A stretch of 36,761 nt of DNA. Origin: a virus. The DNA lies in the IMG/VR virus record IMGVR_UViG_3300027852_000109, positions 1 to 36,761 of that record. One strand, 5' to 3'. Positions 14,850 through 19,956 of this stretch are shown piece after piece. Under the pieces are notes generated by a model. The model searched no databases and was not told where the DNA came from. It saw only the letters and a program-made list of their open reading frames with translations. A program made the translations under genes and the position numbers. Position 1 is the stretch's first letter. Each line of letters begins with the position of its first letter.

Positions 14850-15182
14850 TTATAGTTGTTTAAATAAGTGTTCACCCATGTTTCTTTTTAACTTCTCGTC
14901 TTGCCATACATCCTCTCTAATTGCCGAACGTTCTTTTAAGAACCAATCTACAAAAAGTCTTTGGTCTTCGTCACCGTCACATCCCCATGTTTGTGCAACT
15001 TGCCCTTGATACGTCACATATATGACTATCTGAATAGGTGGAAACATACCGGAATGCATAGAAGAATGTAATTTTGTTCTGTAGGTCACTTTCCAATCAT
15101 CGTTGGATATTGTGTCATTGCCTTCTTTTGTGAAGTTGATATTGTTTAGTTTTTCGATGAAATCAGTCATTTTGTTTAGCAT
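14850..15182 (-). CDS. Hypothetical protein, about 110 residues
   Basis: Not recognised. Mixed alpha/beta, with a beta-rich centre (MFPPIQIVIYVTYQGQVAQT) and a helical end (FVDWFLKERSAIREDVWQDE). The start is uncertain: ATG at 15182 (MLNKMTDF) or 15170 (MTDF) are preferred to an in-frame ATG at 15233, which lies inside a palindromic regulatory element. The region before it carries a -7-like element and inverted repeats, so a separate promoter is possible. Confidence 0.62.
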   Translation of the reverse strand: MLNKMTDFIEKLNNINFTKEGNDTISNDDWKVTYRTKLHSSMHSGMFPPIQIVIYVTYQGQVAQTWGCDGDEDQRLFVDWFLKERSAIREDVWQDEKLKRNMGEHLFKQL

Positions 15183-15228
15183 AATATTGTTTTTAGATGT
15201 TGTTGTTTTATTGTTACTTGTCGAAATC

Positions 15229-15295
15229 CACACTAAGCAAATATATGCCTAGTGTGAAGATTATTGCTGATGCCGTTAACACTATGTTAGTGTTA
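15229..15295 (-). promoter_or_regulatory. Pair of inverted repeats around a -7 element
   Basis: Inverted repeat 1 is CACACTA (15229-15235) with TAGTGTG (15250-15256). Its 14-base centre contains TATATTTG on the minus strand (15245-15238), a perfect TAnnTTTG. Inverted repeat 2 is TAACACTA (15277-15284), three bases, TAGTGTTA (15288-15295). Both share the ACACTA/TAGTGT half-site. No -33 TTTG is seen at 17-23 bases. The arrangement resembles a repressible promoter with two operators in front of the 110-residue gene. Confidence 0.45.
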
Positions 15296-15521
15296 TGTGA
15301 ATGTTCGAACCATTGTAAACTAGGTCACATTGTAACCAATTGTCTTTTACACTAAAGACAAATTCAGCGTTTAAATGTCTTGCCAATCCTCTTGACGTCT
15401 CAGTGTTCATATGTCCTTGTAAACAAAGTCTTCTTTCCTCTACAGTGATACTATAGAAATCGTTTAATCTGATTAAACCATTATTTGAAAGGTCGTTTAA
15501 AAGTTGTGCATACTCAATCAT
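15282..15521 (-). CDS. Hypothetical protein, 79 residues, first gene of long early operon
   Basis: Not recognised. The protein (MIEYAQLLNDLSNNGLIRLN) starts with a helix and continues with strands (CDLVYNGSNIHITLT at the end). It is the first coding region after the promoter at 15825-15857 and the structured leader. Its last codons overlap an inverted repeat. Confidence 0.7.
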   Translation of the reverse strand: MIEYAQLLNDLSNNGLIRLNDFYSITVEERRLCLQGHMNTETSRGLARHLNAEFVFSVKDNWLQCDLVYNGSNIHITLT

Positions 15522-15540
15522 AATATAAAATTTTAAAGTT

Positions 15541-15824
15541 AGTGGAATGCTTAAGGAGTCGAACCTTAGCGTATGTGCCTTTATTCCTTTATGCCTATCT
15601 GTGTGGAGTCGGCAAATTACCCGATGACTCTTTTTGGTGTTGTCATTTCTACCTTTAGACTTTCCGTTCTAATGCGGTGCGATTATTCGAGATACCTTTT
15701 AGCCTATAGAAGCCGGTGGTTATTCAAGGGCGCAACCCCTCTCAATTATTATGTGATTATCCTCACCCATATTGGGTAGGTGAGTGTTAAGCTATTCAAA
15801 GAACGTTTCCCTCATTGGGATGAG
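15541..15824 (-). ncRNA. Candidate long structured leader RNA with T-arm-like hairpin
   Basis: No coding frame is seen here. The RNA would start at about 15819, with hairpin CTCAT/ATGAG (15811-15824) at the very start. Two mutually exclusive hairpins follow at 15762-15784 (CTCACC/GGTGAG, or ACCCA/TGGGT). Near the end, on the minus strand, TAAGG-TTCGACT-CCTTA is a perfect copy of a tRNA T-arm (5-bp stem, TTCGA loop). It is followed by AGCATTC, which can pair with GAATAGCT near the 5' end (15787-15797 with 15545-15554, one bulge) or locally with GGAAT (15583-15587). D and anticodon arms were not found, so it is not called a tRNA or tmRNA. Confidence 0.5.
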
Positions 15825-15857
15825 CAAATATACATAATTAAAAAGTTATAAAACAAA
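15825..15857 (-). promoter_or_regulatory. Leftward early promoter 1
   Basis: On the minus strand TTTG (15857-15854), a 21-base spacer, TATATTTG (15832-15825). This fits the Bacteroidota consensus and is 31 of 33 bases identical to the promoter at 17761-17793. It should drive the structured leader and the 79-residue gene, and through them the long early operon. Confidence 0.8.
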
Positions 15858-16038
15858 TTTATTTATAATTAATTTCAAATAATTTTGATATAACTAATTA
15901 AGTATACTGATAATCAATAAGTTATGATTATACTTTTTTTGTTATCGTGTTTTTAGTGTTAACAATAGGTATGTTACAACATTAGTTTAACGCTAGGCTT
16001 TATACTATAAGGGTTTAAGTATATAAGTATACCGGAAC

Positions 16039-16062
16039 GTAACAAAATAACGTGTAACATAG
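16039..16062. repeat. Upstream GTAACAAA/GTAACATA copies
   Basis: GTAACAAAA at 16039 and GTAACATAG at 16054, 15 bases apart, share the first six bases with the phased iterons at 16183-16215. They may be weaker sites for the same protein. Confidence 0.4.
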
Positions 16063-16182
16063 TATTCAACTTTCTATTATGTATTTTTAGAATATTACTA
16101 ATTATTACTATTATTTCTTTTTGTTACTTACTATAAAAAATGTTATAATGTTATAAAGACAGTAATAGCAAAGGATACGGAC

Positions 16183-16215
16183 GTAACAAAAAAGTAACAA
16201 AGGTGTAACAAATAA
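16183..16215. repeat. Three phased 11-bp GTAACAAA iterons
   Basis: GTAACAAAAAA, GTAACAAAGGT and GTAACAAATAA follow one another without gaps, starting at 16183, 16194 and 16205, so every copy is 11 bp and faces the same side of the helix. Just outside, AGGATACGG appears on both flanks (about 16172 and 16217). This arrangement is like replication iterons or an operator array. Confidence 0.68.
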
Positions 16216-16285
16216 GAGGATACGGTCTTCATACAAAATAGTTTTGATATATCCAAGACTTTTATTAAAAAATATGGCAAAATTA

Positions 16286-16363
16286 CGTTTAATGGACTTT
16301 CTCACCTATACCGGATATAATATACCTTATTGGTTATAAAAGTGTCTTAGAACGGCTTAAAAT
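16286..16363 (+). repeat. 78-bp direct repeat, copy 1
   Basis: Shares with copy 2 (16442-16520) the blocks CGTTTAATGGACTTTCTCA (19 bases), TATACCTT and GTTATAAAAGTGTCTTA, plus GGATA and TTAAAAT, at almost the same spacing. On the plus strand it contains TGGACT, 17 bases, TATAAT, which looks like a sigma70 promoter of the E. coli type. Confidence 0.75.
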
Positions 16364-16441
16364 CGATTTTAGGCTCATATGAATAATAATTGTAACTACC
16401 AAATAAATAGGCAATTATTTTCACTTTATACCCTGAATTTG

Positions 16442-16520
16442 CGTTTAATGGACTTTCTCAGGGTAACTGGATACTATATACCTTTTAAGTTATAAAAGTG
16501 TCTTAAAATAGCCTTAAAAT
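16442..16520 (+). repeat. 78-bp direct repeat, copy 2
   Basis: Second copy of the repeat at 16286-16363, 156 bases away. The promoter-like spacing is kept: TGGACT, 17 bases, TACTAT. Differences from copy 1 fall in the spacers rather than in the blocks, which suggests that the blocks are selected. Confidence 0.75.
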
Positions 16521-16646
16521 GCGAAATAAGGTATAAATGTACATAATCAAATAAGTCACATATATAGCCGGTGATTAATCCAAGTCATAAACTTATCTAA
16601 ACTACAGACTAGACAATTTTGATCTTAGTCACCACTAAAATATAAG

Positions 16647-16683
16647 TTAGACAAGCCTAACACTAATTTTTAGACAAGCCTAA
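16647..16683. repeat. TTAGACAAGCCTAA direct repeat
   Basis: The 14-mer occurs exactly at 16647-16660 and 16670-16683, 23 bases apart, with a partial copy CTAGACAA at 16609-16616. Each 14-mer has TTAG and CTAA at its ends in inverted order. A protein-binding site is likely. Confidence 0.65.
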
Positions 16684-16743
16684 AATCCTGGATCCAAGTT
16701 TTGCAGCTTCTATCGTAAAATTACGATGAACTAAAATAAGGCA

Positions 16744-16777
16744 CAAAAAAAGACCGGTCTAAATTAATAGCCGGTCT
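16744..16777 (-). terminator. Intrinsic terminator after the GP88-like unit
   Basis: On the minus strand AGACCGG and CCGGTCT (16771-16777 and 16751-16757) make a perfect 7-bp GC-rich stem with a 13-base loop, followed by TTTTTTTG. It lies 24 bases past the stop codon of the 34-residue peptide gene and shields the putative origin from leftward transcription. Confidence 0.85.
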
Positions 16778-16800
16778 ATAGTCTAAAGTTGTTTAAAGTA

Positions 16801-16905
16801 CTATCTAATGTAATTAACTTGGATATGTACTAACAAAGTGATTAATGTAATTGCAAAAAATGTAATTGTTAAAATAGTTCTTAAGTTGTTTTTGATATAA
16901 GTCAT
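16801..16905 (-). CDS. Single-span membrane peptide, 34 residues
   Basis: ATG at 16905 after an A-rich leader (TTAAAAATTAGAAATT), TAG at 16801. The peptide starts MTYIKNNLRTI, then has one hydrophobic helix of about 17 residues (LTITFFAITLITLLVHI) and a short polar end. It has the look of a small inner-membrane peptide such as those that modify host processes or block superinfection, or of a type I toxin-like peptide. It lies between the GP88-like gene and the terminator in the same transcription unit. Short length keeps confidence moderate. Confidence 0.6.
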   Translation of the reverse strand: MTYIKNNLRTILTITFFAITLITLLVHIQVNYIR

Positions 16906-16961
16906 AATTTCTAATTTTTAATTGATTTATTTATTTAACGTTTATTTATTTGATTTATTAT

Positions 16962-17702
16962 TTAGTCAACTACAAAGCCGGATATATCCTTCTTTCCTTC
17001 ACCTTTAGCTTTCAAGCCTAAGACTACATTTTTGTGTTTAATCATTTCTAAATCTGATTTATCACCGTCAACTACCTTATAGCCGTTCCAAGTCTTAGGT
17101 AATTCATTTCTAAACACAATTGCAACCGTTCCGCCGGACTTAAGTACTTCTAAACACTTATTTTCATTATTTTCAGAACGACTAAAGGCAACCGTATAAT
17201 TAGGATGATTAACATACTTTATAGCCTTTCCTTGAATTTTAGTATAATCATAAAATTGCACGTTCTTAAAGTCGGCAATATCTAAATTTGCATACTTCTT
17301 AAGCATATAAACTAAGTCTAAGTCAGCCGTTCCATTAAGCCTAAAAAATAAGTCGTTCCCCTTCTTTGCGTGGTATTTAGCTTTGTTTCTTATTTCAGTA
17401 GCTAAATGCAAAACAAAGGCTTTCTTATCATTAACATAGTAATTAGCTTTGTTTATCCTAGCTTGTTGCACGTTATTAAATTTACCGCGTCCGGCACTAT
17501 ATAAACAACTAAAAATGCACCCTTCACTTGCACCGGCACACAAATTGATATCTTTATTATTCATTCTATGTGGGGCAATATATAGTATAAACGTGATACC
17601 CTTGTTTTTGGCGGTCTTAGTGTTAGTTGTACCGGCACTTAATAGGCTAGAAACTAGGTGTTTAACTTTGCTTTCCGTTGTAATTTCTTTGTAAGTTCTC
17701 AT
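16962..17702 (-). CDS. GP88-family phage protein
   Basis: A 246-residue protein resembling the phage GP88 family (named after mycobacteriophage gene 88). Family-like features: C55-x-G-A-S-E-G-C62-x-x-x-C66-L-Y-S-A-G-R-G (a three-cysteine cluster that could hold metal or Fe-S), R121-L-N-G-T, F-Y-D-Y-T-K near 150 and F-S-R-S-E-N near 173. The biochemical role of the family is not established. Here it is the first gene of an isolated unit with its own strong promoter and terminator in the control region, so it is probably made very early. Confidence 0.8.
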   Translation of the reverse strand: MRTYKEITTESKVKHLVSSLLSAGTTNTKTAKNKGITFILYIAPHRMNNKDINLCAGASEGCIFSCLYSAGRGKFNNVQQARINKANYYVNDKKAFVLHLATEIRNKAKYHAKKGNDLFFRLNGTADLDLVYMLKKYANLDIADFKNVQFYDYTKIQGKAIKYVNHPNYTVAFSRSENNENKCLEVLKSGGTVAIVFRNELPKTWNGYKVVDGDKSDLEMIKHKNVVLGLKAKGEGKKDISGFVVD

Positions 17703-17760
17703 AATGTATTGATTTAGAGCCAGTTAAGTCTGGCGTGTGTCGTTGGCAATATTGCCTCTG
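17703..17760 (-). promoter_or_regulatory. Structured leader of the GP88-like gene
   Basis: The RNA from the promoter at 17761-17793 begins with GGCAATATTGCC, a perfect 12-base palindrome (17745-17756), directly at the expected start point. A second hairpin follows: GCCAG, 6 bases, CTGGC (17719-17734). The ATG at 17702 comes 16 bases later, after an A-rich stretch. The palindrome may be an operator, a 5'-protecting hairpin, or both. Confidence 0.6.
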
Positions 17761-17793
17761 CAAATATACATAATAAATAAGTTATAAAACAAA
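17761..17793 (-). promoter_or_regulatory. Leftward early promoter 2
   Basis: On the minus strand TTTG (17793-17790), 21 bases, TATATTTG (17768-17761). It is 31/33 identical to promoter 1 (15825-15857), including the spacer, which is far more than the sigma factor needs, so the two are duplicates or share a regulator. It drives the GP88-like gene. Confidence 0.82.
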
Positions 17794-17804
17794 TTATAAA
17801 TGGA

Positions 17805-17812
17805 TATCTTTG
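17805..17812 (+). promoter_or_regulatory. Possible rightward -7 element before the late genes
   Basis: TATCTTTG is a perfect TAnnTTTG on the plus strand, 12 bases from the -33 element of leftward promoter 2, so the two would overlap face to face at their upstream parts. No TTTG is present 17-23 bases upstream, so it would need an activator. It is 262 bases before the first late gene. Confidence 0.35.
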
Positions 17813-17984
17813 AATAAAAACAAAAAAATTTAATATCCTAATAATTTAACACTTTTCTTTCTGACTGACAGACTGGCAAATCCAAGTAAACCGGATGACA
17901 ATATGGCACAAAAAAAAAGCATCCTTTTCAGCCGTATGAAAAATGAAGCCAGGATCGTCTGAGTACCTCACAAAAATATCGTAC

Positions 17985-18058
17985 ATACAACCTCTATAAC
18001 TTATTTAGTATGGTGGTCTAACTAGAAAAATAAGAAGGATACAACCTCTATCACTTAT
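17985..18058 (+). repeat. 20-bp direct repeat upstream of the late operon
   Basis: ATACAACCTCTATAACTTAT (17985-18004) and ATACAACCTCTATCACTTAT (18039-18058) differ at one base and lie 54 bases apart, close to five helical turns. They end 16 bases before the first late gene and are placed where a late activator or a phage-specific promoter would act. No Bacteroidota-type promoter was seen in them. Confidence 0.65.
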
Positions 18059-18074
18059 ATATCATAGGGAAGGA

Positions 18075-18647
18075 ATGCAATATTGTGAAGCTATAGTACG
18101 TTTTGAAGCTATGACAAAGAAGAAAGAAACGACAGAAGAAGGGTTGCCCATTGTGAAGCAAGAGGTAGAGCCAGTCAAAAAACTAAAGAAGTTGTATTCT
18201 AAATTGAACAAAAGACCACCGGTCTACAATTCGGTTGAGGATATGATGACTATGGTGAGACAGTATGTTGATGTTGGGTGTAAGACTAAACTGATTAAGG
18301 TTGGAAAAGCACCAAACACCTTTGCCATTGAGGTAAAGATACTGACTCTTATGGGAATAGTGTTGCACTTAGGATTCACATCCAGAAAACAAATGTACCA
18401 ATATTCTGCTACCAATCCAGACTACTCGGAAGCGATAGCATATGCCAAGACACTTATAACACAGTACTACGAGGAAAAGATGCAAGAAGGAGTATCACCA
18501 ACTGCGATGATATTTATGCTACATAACTTAGATGGACTATCAATGAATAGCCAACAAGATACTGGAGACGCATCAGCACCAGTGCCAAAGTTAGAATTTA
18601 CTCGATCAGAAAACGCAAACAAAATACGCAAAATGAATGGCGGATAA
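18075..18647 (+). CDS. terS: Terminase small subunit (putative)
   Basis: 190 residues. It sits directly before and overlaps by 11 bases the terminase large subunit gene, the usual place for the small subunit, which recognises phage DNA and loads it on the packaging motor. The centre (VEDMMTMVRQYVDVGCKTKL and LGFTSRKQMYQYSATNPDYS) looks like the DNA-packaging gp3 type with a helix-turn-helix near 100-125, and the C-terminal half is helical. The first 12 residues may not be real: a second ATG at 18111 begins MTKKKETTEE. AGGGAAGGA lies right before the first ATG. Confidence 0.72.
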   Translation: MQYCEAIVRFEAMTKKKETTEEGLPIVKQEVEPVKKLKKLYSKLNKRPPVYNSVEDMMTMVRQYVDVGCKTKLIKVGKAPNTFAIEVKILTLMGIVLHLGFTSRKQMYQYSATNPDYSEAIAYAKTLITQYYEEKMQEGVSPTAMIFMLHNLDGLSMNSQQDTGDASAPVPKLEFTRSENANKIRKMNGG

Positions 18648-19956
18648 AATATCAATCTCGGAGAAGTACCAACCATTATTTGACTTCCCGAAAGCAAAAG
18701 CCGTAATCGAAGGAAAGTCGAGCGAACTTGATTTGGATTACGCAAGGAAATTAATTAAGGTAGATACTATTGTGGTTACTGGGGGAAGGAACTCTGGTAA
18801 ATCATTTGTAGTATCACTGGCAGCTGCTAATTGGGTAGCTGAATATATGCATAGGATTCTATTCACTAGATACACATTGGTATCAGCAGAGGACACAATT
18901 ATACCTGACTTTATGGAAAAGGTAGACTTATTGGGTTACTCTCCATACTTTAAAGTGCGTAAGGATAGAATCACATCCAAGAACAACAAGGGAAAGGTAG
19001 TATTTAAGGGGATTAAGACTTCTTCGGGCAACCAATCAGCAAATCTCAAATCGTTAAAAGATTTCTCTTGTTTTCTTACGGATGAAGCAGAAGAGATTCC
19101 AGATTTGAATACTTGGAAGAAAATTTACTTATCAATTCGTGTCAAAGATGTTCAAAATGTTTCTATTCTTTCTCTTAACCCATCCGATAAGGAGCATTGG
19201 ATTTATAAAGAATTTTATGAGAATCGTGGTATCAAGGGTGGTTACAATGGTATTGTTGGTAACGTCATGTACATTCATACTACTTACCTTGACTTGGATA
19301 GGGATGTCATTGCTGATAATGTCTGGAACGAGTTCAAGAGAATGGAAGAAAAAGAGCCTGAGGAATATAAGACTGTAGTACTCGGTGAATGGAGAGATAA
19401 TATTAAAGGTTCGTTGTTTTTCAAGAAAGATTTTGCAACTTTTACTCTTGAGGATATAAATTATAACAATATCAAAAAGAAAATTGGGTTTATAGATGTA
19501 GCAGACACTGGTACAGACTTCTTAAGTTTTCCAATTGGATATGAGATAGGACATTTTTTCTATGTTGTGGATTGGTATTTTACGGATGAATCCAGTCAGG
19601 TTACGATAGATGGGTGCGCTGAAATGATAATGCACCACAATCTTGACTACACTGCGATTGAGACAAACGGAATGGGTTCTATTTTTTGCAGTGAGGTAGC
19701 AAATAGAGTTCCAGACCACAATCAGATTATACAAGTAAATCAAAGTTCAAACAAACACACCAGGATCTTAACCAACTCTGCCGGAGTAAGGTTGAAAATG
19801 ATTCTAAGAACTGATGTAGAGTTTGGGTCTATGTACGACATGGCGACCAGACAAATGTTTAAGTATAACAAAGACAAAACCATTAATGACTGGGATGATG
19901 CTGCTGACAGTATTACTGGACTTAAGTTACTGGGTGAAGATTTAAAAGAATATTAG
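18637..19956 (+). CDS. terL: Terminase large subunit
   Basis: A 439-residue packaging ATPase and nuclease. ATPase domain: Walker A GGRNSGKS (49-56), Walker B FLTDEAEE (146-153), coupling motif near SLNPSD (179-184). Nuclease domain with an RNase H-like fold: FIDVADTGTDF (285-295), AIETNG (340-345) and a final acidic DDAADS near 425. The protein pumps DNA into the prohead and cuts it at packaging ends. Length is normal for the family. Its stop is directly followed by the portal gene. Confidence 0.93.
   Translation: MADKISISEKYQPLFDFPKAKAVIEGKSSELDLDYARKLIKVDTIVVTGGRNSGKSFVVSLAAANWVAEYMHRILFTRYTLVSAEDTIIPDFMEKVDLLGYSPYFKVRKDRITSKNNKGKVVFKGIKTSSGNQSANLKSLKDFSCFLTDEAEEIPDLNTWKKIYLSIRVKDVQNVSILSLNPSDKEHWIYKEFYENRGIKGGYNGIVGNVMYIHTTYLDLDRDVIADNVWNEFKRMEEKEPEEYKTVVLGEWRDNIKGSLFFKKDFATFTLEDINYNNIKKKIGFIDVADTGTDFLSFPIGYEIGHFFYVVDWYFTDESSQVTIDGCAEMIMHHNLDYTAIETNGMGSIFCSEVANRVPDHNQIIQVNQSSNKHTRILTNSAGVRLKMILRTDVEFGSMYDMATRQMFKYNKDKTINDWDDAADSITGLKLLGEDLKEY

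Larger units (their letters stand above)
15858..16743. other. AT-rich non-coding control region, candidate origin
   Basis: No convincing gene. Contents: repeated GTAACAAA iterons, two 78-bp direct repeats, two TTAGACAAGCCTAA repeats, the octamer TAGTGTTA at 15954-15961 and its complement at 16658-16665, and a palindrome TAAAATCGATTTTA at 16358-16371. AT-richness, iterons and location between divergent transcription units make this the most likely replication origin, a call made from layout only. Confidence 0.5.

Noticed and set aside
15541-15800. tRNA or tmRNA gene on the minus strand
   Set aside because: Only the T-arm and a bulged acceptor-like pairing are present; no D arm, anticodon stem or tag-peptide frame was found, and no encoded CCA in the right place.
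16111-16305. A 64-codon minus-strand frame with hydrophobic stretches in the control region
   Set aside because: It covers the phased iterons and the start of the first 78-bp repeat, consists of low-complexity AT-rich codons and has no coupling to another gene.
17903-17962. 19-codon frame upstream of the late genes (MAQKKSILFS)
   Set aside because: Too short, no coupling to a gene, and it overlaps a simple hairpin (TTTTCA, 6 bases, TGAAAA at 17925-17942).
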